A stretch of DNA of 64,000 nt from Rhodamnia argentea. Lineage: Eukaryota > Streptophyta > Magnoliopsida > Myrtales > Myrtaceae. Position numbers and translations under genes: made by a program. The notes beneath the pieces were generated by a model. The model was not told where the DNA came from. It ran no database searches and worked only from the letters and a program-made list of their open reading frames with translations. Below, piece after piece: positions 25,270 to 37,126 of the stretch (positions are counted from its first letter, which is position 1; each line of letters starts with the position of its first letter). The stretch is taken from positions 28,333,903-28,397,902 of the forward strand of contig NC_063152.1 in NCBI RefSeq assembly GCF_020921035.1, in the 5' to 3' direction.

Positions 25270-27876
25270 TGTTGACACCTAAATTTTGAATATTTTCTTA
25301 GTCATTTATGGATAAAAAACTAGAACTAATTTTAGTTCTCATAAAAAATTCATCATCTTTAGCATATTTAATTTTTACTCATGCATTGCATCTTGCATTG
25401 GACCATCGGCGGCACAAATTGGAACTTAAATTTCACGGGCGGGAGCAATAGGGCATTTTTGGGCAAGGCATTTGAAATGGGTGTGCCGAATTTGAATAAG
25501 TGTTGGACACTTTTAATTAATTATTCGAGCTCAAGATTGCGCAAAAAGCCTATACACACGTAAAATACGGCAAGCCCACATGCATATTCCTTATAGCCGA
25601 ATATTTTATTAGAAAATAGGAAAGAAATTGTGCAATTCGGCTAGCACATTTGCATGTCTCTTTGGCTGATAACTGCACTCCAAGAGGGAATATTTATCAA
25701 ATATTCAGATTTTTAAGATACACATCCAAAAGGATATGTGAATATTGCATTCTTGCCCATCAAGCTAGGCCAATTCTCTCTATAAATACAAGGTCCTAGC
25801 AAGAGATTATGGGGGCTGACTAAAAAAATTAGAGAGAGAACGTGCGAACAACGGGAGAGAAGTCCTTGGCGATCCTTCCCTAGCTTGCGCTGCAGCTTCC
25901 CTCCGTAGAGCCTCCTCTTCTATTTCCGTTGGCAAGCAAGAGGACAACAACTGGTTGTTCCTTTCCTGCACCACAAGCCGGTTGTCACCGATTGGAGGTC
26001 CTTGGCGAATCAGCACCATCTTCCTACGAGTTCCCCTAAAAACGAGCATCACAACAAAAGGGAGAAGAGCTTGGAGTGTGGGCTCGTTTTCTCTGGATTT
26101 TGTCCAGACTTGCTAAAGAGATCAACAGATTTTTGTTAGCCTTTAAAACATTTTTCCGTGTTTTGTCTTGTTCACGTGCAGCTATTGGTCTCTATTTTGT
26201 TGTTGAACCTCCAACAACAAGCCGCTAGGCTTGGACTGTACTTGGAGAATACATTGTTTACGTCGCCGAAGATATCAACGAACCGTAGCAACATCAGCAG
26301 ATATTTTGAATAGCCTCTACGACGAGTTGCCCACCTTGAATCCTCGTGGAGTCCCATTGAGCCGCCGGTCCCTCAAGTTGTCCTAGCTGTGCAAGGAAGG
26401 TCCCCCATCAAGCAGGTCCGTGAGGGCAAATCTGGGGCTGCAATTTGTCGTTCGAAAATCCAAATTAGGAAAGCGCAAATTTTTGCAGACAAGGTAAGTT
26501 TCCTATCTTGAGCTTTGATATATTCACTTGCTTATTTTGTGATTTATTTGCATATCCTAAATATTGCATCGAAGTGGATATTTTTTTAAAATACAGGTTG
26601 ATTAGGAAAATTTCCTTTCCTAATCCGCAACTTGTCATATGATCGAGAACGTCCATCTTTAGGATTATTGATGGAATACTCGATTAGGCAAGGATTTGGG
26701 TTCAATCGTTAATCGTAGGATTACGAATTAAAGATTGACTCAAATATTCGCGAAATATTCCAAAACTTGATTGATATATCCACTTTCTTGTTTGACATTG
26801 ATTGGCATATTCACTTTCCTCATTTGATTTGAATTGCTTGATTGTCATATTTTTTAGAATATACCCGTCGCATGATGTAATCTCAAAAATTCTAAAAAAT
26901 TGCATTCATTCACTTTGCATATCTGAAAATTGCATCTTTTAAAAAATAACATCATGTAGATATTGCATATCTAATTTTTTAGGTTAGATTGCATACTAGA
27001 ATAGAAATTGCATGTTTAAATAGAATCTTATGTTTAAAATGATATATCTTCAATATATTAGGGTTTAGGTCAATGTAAACTCTAAAATATACAAGATAAA
27101 AATTGTTTTGACATAGTTCTATTTTAGGAAATTAATTCATCCGAAAAATATAAAAAAAATCATTCATTCTTGCCATGTCATCCATGCCATGTCATCCTTG
27201 CCACGTCATTTTTGCCATGTCATTATTTCTTGCCATGTCATACTAGGTTGCATTTTAGCTTAAATTGCATATTAGAATTGCATGTCTTCTTTTTAATTAA
27301 TACACGTGTCACGTAGTTAATTTAATCATGGTCCTACTTGTGCATTCATTTAGTTTGCATGTAATCTAGTTTAGTCTTGCATTTAATCCATGCCATTGCA
27401 TATAGTGTAGTCTCTCATGCATTCATATAAAAATCGAAAATAAAAAAATAATTTTGTGTGGCGCATGCTCCCTTGATTATATTGACTTCTGGATGTTCAT
27501 TAATTGATTGTGTACCCGCATGATAACCTTTGTTAGTGACTTAGGTTAAAATCAATGTTGCCTTCTCTAATGATTTTTCATGAAATAAAATGGTACCGAA
27601 AGGGCGTTAGAGTAATCAGGCGTAATCAAGTCCCCGAACTCTTCATCTCTGGTTCGTAGGAATAAAATAGTTCTCCCGCTATTTTATTTAGGTTTCTAAT
27701 CGACCTACCATAAATGATTAGTGGCGGCTCCAAAATTAAAATATATTGCATGTTAATCAATTGAACCTTAAGTTGCGATTTGGTATGGACTTGGGAGAGT
27801 CCGAGTTAGGTTGGTTAAATAATTAACCCGATAATCCATTAGCCTGGAAATTTTTCCGAATTTTTAGGTCGCGACA
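25270..27876 (+). repeat. 5' LTR (2,607 bp)
   Basis: Begins TGTTGACACC and ends GGTCGCGACA (TG...CA termini). A promoter-like TATA box lies in CTCTCTATAAATACAAGG at about 25777-25794, placing the transcript start near 25.82 kb and U3 at about 0.55 kb. The U5/R part contains a cluster of short CCATGTCAT-type repeats at 27171-27241 and many TTGCAT motifs. An 81-codon minus-strand open frame near 25.8-26.05 kb is probably incidental. Confidence 0.95.
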
Positions 27877-27879
27877 GCT

Positions 27880-27897
27880 TGGCGACTCCATCGGGGA
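27880..27897 (+). other. Putative primer binding site
   Basis: TGGCGACTCCATCGGGGA starts 3 bp after the LTR end. The TGGCGACTC...GGGGA pattern is common in Tat/Ogre-type plant elements, where it pairs with the 3' end of a tRNA (often assigned to tRNA-Arg). The tRNA assignment is from memory of the family and not verified here. Confidence 0.7.
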
Positions 27898-29092
27898 TTT
27901 GAACAACTTGATTTTCTCGAAAAAAATTTTGATTAATCAATCACTTTAATTTTCGAAAAAATTAAAAAGCACCTTAGTGGACTTAGGCCGGCAATTTCAT
28001 GGAAAATCGCATTTTTGTTTGGCAATTGGACTCCGGGTAAGTCTTTAACCATAGTGTTAAATGATTTTGCAGATTGGGAGTTATAAGGGGAGGAGTGTTT
28101 GGCTAACCCTTTGTTTTGCAGATTGGTGTTTGGGATTGTTTGTTTAATTATGCACATTTTGAAGCGGTGATTGGATTTAATTGTTGTGCATGATTAATTG
28201 CTTTAGCACTACATCATGCACTACCCGTGGTCGGACCTGGGCCACTAGTTTTAGGATGGTATCGAGATTGGATCCTAACGTTCTCCGTGAGATCACGGTT
28301 GAAAGTTAGTCCAAATTCGATCCCGACTGTCTCTTCAAAAATGAGTTTCAAAAGTTAGAACCCACGCTTGGTAAGATTACCAAAGTGGGGTTATAATTTT
28401 TAACTCGAGAAGCTGAAGTTGAAATGATCCGGCTAATCCTGGTTATATCGTGGGATCCCGATTAATCTTGATTATGTGCGCGAGATTGTCGCCTTGCCGT
28501 AAGTCTTTCACTTCATTTTGCCAGCCTTTAGGATAGTTAGAATAAGTTTAACTCACGACTCATATGCATGTCTTTGTGATTGGCATTTTCTCCCTAAAGG
28601 TGATAATTTCTTGAACCTATCTTTTTTTCTTCCTTATCTTATTTTGGGTCAGTCCATGATCTAGGTTGATTTATTCAATATTTTTATGGATCATTGGAGT
28701 ATTCTTGATACTTGTTTATGTTATTGGTCTTCCTTAAAAAATTCTGTCATTCGAATTGGCCCACAAAGTCTTCATGAAAAAACATTTCCAAGATTCTAAT
28801 CTATCACCTAAAAATTTTCGAATCAGTGCATTTTTTATGAGAACAAATCAATCTCGATTTCAGCAATTTTGGACGAAACTGACAGTTTTTCGAAATGGAG
28901 CATTGGTGTCTTGTTTACACTTTTCACCTTGCTCACCATTTGCACTCAAATGGAAAGAGTCTAGGCACATGTCATGGATTGACCTACTATTCTCATCAAG
29001 TGTATTTATTCATGTGTTTACTATTTTTAGGGATTTAGGTTGTTACGGATCCTCCACGAGAACCCTACGGCACACGGTCTAGGACAAGGAAG
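27898..29092 (+). other. Long untranslated leader of the retrotransposon
   Basis: About 1.2 kb between the primer binding site and the gag start without a convincing frame. The plus-strand open frame at 28756-29082 has no family resemblance. Confidence 0.6.
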
Positions 29093-30483
29093 ATGGCCGA
29101 CAAAGCTGAAATTGCGGCGCTTGTTGAAGAAAAGGTGAAGGAACAAATGAAAGGACTAACCGAACAAATGTCCTTACCGATGGACATGTTCAAAGCCCAA
29201 CAGAAGAACAATCCAGTTCAAGTTCCCAATTGGAGATGGTTCCGCCGATGCGTCAAGGCCTTCGTTCTGATAAAGCTGTGGAAGTGGATGCCAACGAGAC
29301 GTTACCCTTCGAGAATTTTATCATGACTGGAACTAATGCCATTGCACCTAATGTGACCACACCCCCTATGATCAATACTTCCCTGATTCCCGTGGCTGAA
29401 CCATCAAATGATGAAAGTGCAAAGCTATTGGCCAAGCTTGATCGGAGGCTTCGCGAGGTAGAGGGCTCGCACCACCCGCCTCCCATTGACTTCTCCATTT
29501 ATGCTAAGGTGCAAGTGCCGGAAAAGTTCAAAATGCCAGATTTTGAGAAGTATGAGGGCACCTCCAACCCTATCCAGCATATTCGGATGTACCAATCATT
29601 GATGTATAAGTACATATCCAATGGCCCCTTCATGGTCCAAACTTTTCAAGCCGGTCTCAAGGATGCAGCAATGAGATGGTACATTGACTTTAAAATTAAC
29701 CAGATGGAGAACTGGGAAGAGGCGGCCAATGCTTTTGTCAAGCATTTCGGATTCAACCTGGATATTAATGTTTCTAGGGAAGACCTTGAGCAAGCCGAGA
29801 TGAAAAAGGGAGAGAATCTCAAGCAGTATGCCACTAGATGGAGGAATATCGCATCTCAACTAAGGCCCGAGCCTCCGGAGCGTGAGCTAATGAGGCTATT
29901 TGTGTCTACTCTTCCCCAAGCTATGAGATCACGATTGGTAGGAACCGCAGCCCAATCTTTCGGTCAACTCGTTATAATGGGTGAAGATATTGAGATTGCT
30001 ATGAAGAGGGGATGGCTCGGTGATAATAGTTCAGCAAGCAAGCGTCCTCTAGTAAAGAAAGAACCGACAATTGAGGTGAACATGGTCTATGCCCAAAAAG
30101 CCGTGGCTCGGAATCCTGGAAAGCGGTTGCCGCTCAACAAAGCAAGCCCGGCTCTAGTCAACAAAATCAGCGGACTTATCAACGTAAGCCTCGGCAATAT
30201 ACTCCTCTTCCTGGAACAAGTGTCACGGGTTTTTTTGTCAGTATTACAAAAGAAGGGGTTGTTGACATCAGAACCACAACGACCCAATCACGCATCCTTC
30301 CGCAACTATGACCCATCTAAGAAGTGTGACTACCATAGGGGAGAACCTGGTCATTCAACCGATGAGTGCGGGGTGCTAAAAAATCGAATCCAAGATCCGT
30401 TAGACACGGGGGCATTTGTACTCCAGCCGACCGCACGACCAAACGTTCGTAGTAATCCGCTACCCGATCACGGGGGCAATTAA
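29093..30483 (+). pseudogene. Retrotransposon gag, frameshifted
   Basis: Starts with ATG at 29093 (MADKAEIAALVEEKVKEQ). The frame is lost at about 29230, where it continues in a second frame (ends at TAA 30481-30483), implying a single-base loss. The gag core is clear: KFKMPDFEKYEGTSNP, MRWYIDFKINQMENW, YATRWRNIASQLRP, all typical of Tat/Ogre-type Ty3/gypsy capsid. A zinc-knuckle-like CDYHRGEPGHSTDEC follows at about 30330-30370. Between about 30105 and 30240 the family-like coding sense is in another frame, then returns, so two compensating indels are likely. The frame stops just after PLPDHGGN, where related elements run on into protease and reverse transcriptase. Confidence 0.88.
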
Positions 30484-33375
30484 TCTTGTTTTTGGGGAGG
30501 CGGGCAAAGACCTAAATTAGTAACTTATTTATTTTTATGCAATCCCCTGCGTGGGATATTTCTTGCTTTTTAGGTGTTTATGTTGCATTTTCATTTCCTA
30601 AGTTGATTGTCGTAGTCAAATTTCTCACCGTCGAGGAGTTTTCTGCATTTTGAATTCAATAAGATGTAATTTGTTGAGTTATCAATAAAATTACAGATGT
30701 TTTTCATTATATTTTGAATCTTGTCGAAGTATCTCAAACTAACCCGATGATGATAACCAACGATAAAAAATATGTCATCTATGGTAAGCACCGAGGGTTG
30801 GGCTTCTCCAAGATATCTCGTCCCGAGGTTTTCTAAAATCAAAATGTTTTGTAAAATGTTCGAAATAATGCTGCATGCTTAACCCTGTTTATCTATTTGA
30901 CTCATTTATTAGATGTTTCAGGAATTTCTAAGAGGCGGGCAGCAAATCGTGTATCGGGCCATTAGACAATCGAAGCTTAATCATTGGGCCACGTCCCGAC
31001 ATGCATCCTAATCTTCGGAGGAACATATCTCTCACCAAGTTTGATCATTCCTAAAAAATAATGTCCGATTTTCCTCATCGCGAGATCAACGGAAGAAGCG
31101 ATTATCATGAACTCCCAACTTGAGGCACATCCGGAGGCACTTCCAATCCCCCTTCATGGCAATGTCACGATCATTGGACATGATCCATTCCGATAGAAAA
31201 TGGGGCAAATCGACAGCAAACTCCGACTTGGGAAGGGAAGGGAAGTACCTCTTTCTCTATCTTATGTTATTCTCAATGTGACACTCTTTTTCCTCCTTGC
31301 AGGAGCACATGATAAACATATAGTCATCTCCAAATAGCTAGAGCATCTCAAGTCCTCGATTGACCGATCTCATGCGCGTTTCTATCTCCCCATTCCTCGA
31401 GATTTCTTTCACATCCGAATATACTTGATTTGCATTTTTTTTGTGAATAATTAAATCAAATTGAATTTCATTTCATCAAATTTTTGTCTGTATTGCAATT
31501 CTTTATTGGGAGATAATTTAAATCAAGCAATCTTTGTGGTCCAAATGATCATATCGAATGAGAAAATCTCGGGATGACGAAAGGCAAGCCATTTCCATAC
31601 ACGTTCTGGATCCCCAAGTGAGCCGAGTGAGAATTTCCATGCTCACAAGGTAAAGGGTTATCTCGAGAAGTATGACAACCAAGATGATATGAGGCATTTA
31701 TTTCCTCTATCCAAACACTACAAGTTGCCCTTTGCTAAACCCCTTTTGAACCGCAATCTCATTTCATACCCCTGTCGAGAACAACCCCACACCGGGGCAA
31801 TTCTCAGATCAAAGAATGGTTAAAATTTTCTTGCTTTCACTTGTATCAATCTTCGAGTTTATTTATTACATACGAGTTTTGCATTATCTCAAGTGCCCTA
31901 GAAATGACGAAGAGCATTTCTTTTCTACACCATATACATTTATCCCTTGCTTAAACCAACTTGAGCGGCGGATTCATTTCTCATAACCCGGTCGATGATC
32001 ACTCTTGTGATGAAAAGGAAAATGAGAATCTTAAAGTATCAAGCGGGTGAGGAGCAAGGTCCCTTGGAGCAAGATGAAGTTTGAAAGTTCCATCATGAAA
32101 TGTGCGGAAGATTCAAATGAGATCCTCTTTTCCTCCCGAGAAGAAACTTTTGAAAAAAGAAAAAGAAAAAGAAAAAGAAAAAGAAAACAGGAGTAGGGAG
32201 TAAGAAAAGCAAAGGCTCACCATGCAGAAAATTTGGGGCATCCAAAAATTCTATGCACCCAAAAGGAAGGAGAAACAAGTGTAGCCCAAAAAGAAAAGGG
32301 CCCACTCCTGTAAAAAAAAAAAAAAAAAAAAGGAATCTTTGGATGGAAGGAGATCTCAACTGGTTTGGCTCACAATATGTTCCTCATGGATAGTCATTTT
32401 TTATGCAGATCGAGAGAAGTTGCTCGCTCGGAGCGATATCCACGCTTAAAAGCGACAAGGATGAATGATCACGGATCTCATCTTCATACACCTCTTTTGT
32501 TATAAATAAGCCTTTCATTTTCCAAGCCTACCCCGAACCTACGTTACAACCCTTACCGAAGTCTCTTCAGATTAAGGCACTTGAGCTAACGTAGGATTTC
32601 AAATACTTATAAATGTCACTTGAAGAAGTGCAAGCAAGATCATTTTATCTCATTTTGCGGGGTTCTCGACTTGTAAACCCGATGCAGCTGATGAAGATCT
32701 CATTTCACTTCTAAGCCTTATGACTCTTGTGAGTCCCCTTTGATCAACCTTTGACCGAGCCTGAATTACGGTCCTTGCAAAAGACCGCATGGATTGGTCC
32801 GGTCATACTAATTGCGAGAATACCTAGACCCTTGTCGAGTGTGATGATGACAGTTTTGAGTGTTTCTCATGCCCGCATTGATGGTCGGGGTTTCAAAAGC
32901 CTTTTCATGAGAGTGAGTGAAAAGTCCTTTCCGACTGAAGGTTCCTCATTCAACTTAATCAAATTTATCAAAAGGATCGGATAGATTTCCTCACTAATAA
33001 ATTCTCCAGTGGAAGCTTGGTAACGCGAACAAGTTTTGACTTAGGATGTTGCATTTTTGTTATGAATACAATTATTTGCAACTTTATTTTAAGTGAATGA
33101 ATAGGTATGATGCAATCGGCCTAGCCATTCCTTAACCATTGCTCGGAAAATCCAGGTAAGTTTTCTCAAACCTTTTCCAAATTGACCTTGGTTGTCATTT
33201 TAATCCCTATGTATGTTCGTGCTGATAAGGTCCGTGCGACATACCTCCGTTATGTTTACGCTGATAAGGTACACGTGACGTATTCATTTTGTGTGCATAC
33301 TAACAAGGTTTGTATCACACTCTTTTTGTGAATCGTACCGGCAAGTTTCAGGCGTCACATCATCTCTTGCATTCA
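30484..33375 (+). other. Non-coding internal region replacing pol
   Basis: About 2.9 kb in which pol would be expected. I find no reverse transcriptase, RNase H or integrase motif in any frame; the few open frames of 60-90 codons are unlike these enzymes. Simple A-rich tracts (GAAAAA units at about 32155-32186 and an A-run near 32311-32331) and a few imperfect GATAAGGT repeats at 33215-33310 are present. Confidence 0.7.
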
Positions 33376-33667
33376 TACGGAGAGACTCGCTAAAACGGAG
33401 AAGGTCACAAGAGACATTTTACCGACTCACGGTGACCCATTAAAACGGAGGTGGTCCCGAGAGACATTTTATCACTCGTAGTGGCTCGTTAAAACGGAGG
33501 AGTCACGAGAGACAATTTTACCGACTCATGATGACCCGCTAAAACGGAGGTGGTCTCAAGAGACATTTTCAATCGATACGTGACCCGCTAAAACGGAGGA
33601 GGTCGCGAGAAGCATTTTACCAACTCATGGTGGCTCACTAAAACGATGGCAGCCCCAAGAGAAAAGA
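33376..33667. repeat. Tandem array of about 50 bp units near the 3' LTR
   Basis: About six imperfect copies of a unit with the core CTAAAACGGAGGNGGTC, then GAGAGACATTTTACC and GACTCANGGTGACCC. Non-coding tandem arrays before the 3' LTR are typical of Tat-lineage elements. Confidence 0.85.
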
Positions 33668-34049
33668 TAGTGCAGCTTGAACCATAACTCAAGCACATTT
33701 CTTCATTACGGATCTCGCGTCGTCTCGCATCGGGGAGAAGTTTCGATAACGGATGGGCCCAAAGAGCTTAAGATCCTCGCATTATAAGCTTGGAAATTAA
33801 GGGAATTGTCAGCTTATGAGGTATCTAGTAAAACAGGTATTCTCGTATGCGATCCATGTGCAAGCTTCTCTAATATGGAAAAAAGAGAAGCTCTGGCGCA
33901 TGTTATTTATAGTCTTGCACATCATGCATCATTTCCTTTGCATTAAAAAATGGGATTAAAACTCCCGCAAAAAAAATATCATTCATTCACATACATTTGC
34001 AAAATTTAGGTTTCAATTTTAGTCTTTGAACGAAACCTCTGCGAGCCTC

Positions 34050-34067
34050 CACTCAAAGAGGGGCAGC
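34050..34067 (+). other. Polypurine tract
   Basis: The purine-rich stretch AAAGAGGGGCAGC lies immediately before the 3' LTR start (TGTTGACACC at 34068), the expected plus-strand primer site. Confidence 0.85.
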
Positions 34068-36674
34068 TGTTGACACCTAAATTTTGAATATTTTCTTAGT
34101 CATTTATGGATAAAAAACTAGAACTAATTTTAGTTCTCATAAAAAATTCATCATCTTTAGCATATTTAATTTTTACTCATGCATTGCATCTTGCATTGGA
34201 CCATCGGCGGCACAAATTGGAACTTAAATTTCACGGGCGGGAGCAATAGGGCATTTTTGGGCAAGGCATTTGAAATGGGTGTGCCGAATTTGAATAAGTG
34301 TTGGACACTTTTAATTAATTATTCGAGCTCAAGATTGCGCAAAAAGCCTATACACACGTAAAATACGGCAAGCCCACATGCATATTCCTTATAGCCGAAT
34401 ATTTTATTAGAAAATAGGAAAGAAATTGTGCAATTCGGCTAGCACATTTGCATGTCTCTTTGGCTGATAATCGCACTCCAAGAGGGAATATTTATCAAAT
34501 ATTCAGATTTTTAAGATACACATCCAAAAGGATATGTGAATATTGCATTCTTGCCCATCAAGCTAGGCCAATTCTCTCTATAAATACAAGGTCCTAGCAA
34601 GAGATTATGGGGGCTGACTAAAAAAAATTAGAGAGAGAACGTGCGAACAACGGGAGAGAAGTCCTTGGCGATCCTTCCCTAGCTTGCGCTGCAGCTTCCC
34701 TCCGTAGAGCCTCCTCTTCTATTTCCGTTGGCAAGCAAGAGGACAACAACTGGTTGTTCCTTTCCTGCACCACAAGCCAGTTGTCACCGATTGGAGGTCC
34801 TTGGCGAATCAGCACCATCTTCCTACGAGTTCCCCTAAAAACGAGCATCACAACAAAAGGGAGAAGAGCTTGGAGTGTGGGCTCGTTTTCTCTGGATTTT
34901 GTCCAGACTTGCTAAAGAGATCAACAGATTTTTGTTAGCCTTTAAAACATTTTTCCGTGTTTTGTCTTGTTCACGTGCAGCTATTGGTCTCTATTTTGTT
35001 GTTGAACCTCCAACAACAAGCCGCTAGGCTTGGACTGTACTTGGAGAATACATTGTTTACGTCGCCGAAGATATCAACGAACCGTAGCAACATCAGCAGA
35101 TATTTTGAATAGCCTCTACGACGAGTTGCCCACCTTGAATCCTCGTGGAGTCCCATTGAGCCGCCGGTCCCTCAAGTTGTCCTAGCTGTGCAAGGAAGGT
35201 CCCCCATCAAGCAGGTCCGTGAGGGCAAATCTGGGGCTGCAATTTGTCGTTCGAAAATCCAAATTAGGAAAGCGCAAATTTTGCAGACAAGGTAAGTTTC
35301 CTATCTTGAGCTTTGATATATTCACTTGCTTATTTTGTGATTTATTTGCATATCCTAAATATTGCATCGAAGTGGATATTTTTTTAAAATACAGGTTGAT
35401 TAGGAAAATTTCCTTTCCTAATCCGCAACTTGTCATATGATCGAGAACGTCCATCTTTAGGATTATTGATGGAATACTCGATTAGGCAAGGATTTGGGTT
35501 CAATCGTTAATCGTAGGATTACGAATTAAAGATTGACTCAAATATTCGCGAAATATTCCAAAACTTGATTGATATATCCACTTTCTTGTTTGACATTGAT
35601 TGGCATATTCACTTTCCTCATTTGATTTGAATTGCTTGATTGTCATATTTTTTAGAATATACCCGTCGCATGATGTAATCTCAAAAATTCTAAAAAATTG
35701 CATTCATTCACTTTGCATATCTGAAAATTGCATCTTTTAAAAAATAACATCATGTAGATATTGCATATCTAATTTTTTAGGTTAGATTGCATACTAGAAT
35801 AGAAATTGCATGTTTAAATAGAATCTTATGTTTAAAATGATATATCTTCAATATATTAGGGTTTAGGTCAATGTAAACTCTAAAATATACAAGATAAAAA
35901 TTGTTTTGACATAGTTCTATTTTAGGAAATTAATTCATCCGAAAAATATAAAAAAAATCATTCATTCTTGCCATGTCATCCATGCCATGTCATCCTTGCC
36001 ACGTCATTTTTGCCATGTCATTATTTCTTGCCATGTCATACTAGGTTGCATTTTAGCTTAAATTGCATATTAGAATTGCATGTCTTCTTTTTAATTAATA
36101 CACGTGTCACGTAGTTAATTTAATCATGGTCCTACTTGTGCATTCATTTAGTTTGCATGTAATCTAGTTTAGTCTTGCATTTAATCCATGCCATTGCATA
36201 TAGTGTAGTCTCTCATGCATTCATATAAAAATCGAAAATAAAAAAATAATTTTGTGTGGCGCATGCTCCCTTGATTATATTGACTTCTGGATGTTCATTA
36301 ATTGATTGTGTACCCGCATGATAACCTTTGTTAGTGACTTAGGTTAAAATCAATGTTGCCTTCTCTAATGATTTTTCATGAAATAAAATGGTACCGAAAG
36401 GGCGTTAGAGTAATCTGGCGTAATCAAGTCCCCGAACTCTTCATCTCTGGTTCGTAGGAATAAAATAGTTCTCCCGCTATTTTATTTAGGTTTCTAATCG
36501 ACCTACCATAAATGATTAGTGGCGGCTCCAAAATTAAAATATATTGCATGTTAATCAATTGAACCTTAAGTTGCGATTTGGTATGGACTTGGGAGAGTCC
36601 GAGTTAGGTTGGTTAAATAATTAACCTGATAATCCATTAGCCTGGAAATTTTTCCGAATTTTTAGGTCGCGACA
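34068..36674 (+). repeat. 3' LTR (2,607 bp)
   Basis: Same termini, length and features as the 5' LTR, including the TATA box region near 34.58 kb and the CCATGTCAT cluster at 35967-36037. By eye I count about five substitutions and two single-base indels against the 5' LTR. Followed directly by TGCGA at 36675-36679. Confidence 0.95.
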
Positions 36675-37126
36675 TGCGACATAAAAAATAATTTGGAAAA
36701 AATGTGGCACGTGTGTGTTAGGATTAGGTGCAAAAACACAATGAAGTAAAGAGTAAATGTGAAAAAGAGAAATCGAGACACAAGATTTATCCTAACTCAC
36801 ACTTAAACTAGCTCTATATCTAATAAAAGATTTCACTATAAGTAGGACTTCTCACCTCTCTAGTACAAGTTTCAATTATATGTTACATTAGCTATTTATG
36901 TGCCCAAACCCAAACTTATCAATATAATATAGGCTCAAATAATAAAAGCCATCTAACGTCTTGCAGACCTCGTGCTTTCCTATCGATAGAGAACATGAAC
37001 CACACCCCAACAGAATGCACCAATTTGAGATAAATGGGGCACCGATATACCATTTTGAATTATTTGTGGCACGAAAGTTAGTTTGTAGGTAAATGTGACA
37101 CGGGTATATCGGTTCGGGATTTTCAA

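Larger units (their letters stand above)
25270..36674 (+). mobile_element. Gag-only (non-autonomous) Ty3/gypsy Tat-type LTR retrotransposon
   Basis: Complete element of 11,405 bp: 5' LTR, primer binding site, leader of about 1.2 kb, gag, about 3.6 kb of non-coding DNA with tandem repeats, polypurine tract and 3' LTR. It is flanked by TGCGA duplications. The gag core and the zinc knuckle after it resemble the Tat/Ogre lineage of Ty3/gypsy. No protease, reverse transcriptase, RNase H or integrase can be found between gag and the 3' LTR, so it must depend on proteins supplied in trans. It fits the class described as LARD or TR-GAG elements. The two LTRs have the same length and differ by only a handful of changes, pointing to recent insertion. 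Confidence 0.93.
25133..37126. mobile_element. Small inverted-repeat element split by the LTR retrotransposon
   Basis: The left piece (25133-25269) begins AAAAATCCCAAACCCAG and continues with CCACATTTATCC. The right piece (36680-37126) ends with sequence whose reverse complement is GAAAATCCCGAACCG...GTCACATTTACC. The two ends therefore form an imperfect terminal inverted repeat of about 35-40 bp. The element is interrupted at TGCGA by the 11.4 kb retrotransposon. Internally it repeats phrases of the type GATAAATGTGGCAC. About 590 bp long without the insert, non-coding, boundaries approximate. Confidence 0.5.

Noticed and set aside
25807-26052. Minus-strand 81-codon frame, duplicated at 34618-34851
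   Set aside because: The duplication is explained by the two LTRs, and the frame is antisense to the element's leader with no recognisable protein.
30591-32984. Open frames that might be pol remnants in the retrotransposon
   Set aside because: None contains reverse transcriptase, RNase H or integrase motifs; two are antisense and one is an A-run artefact.
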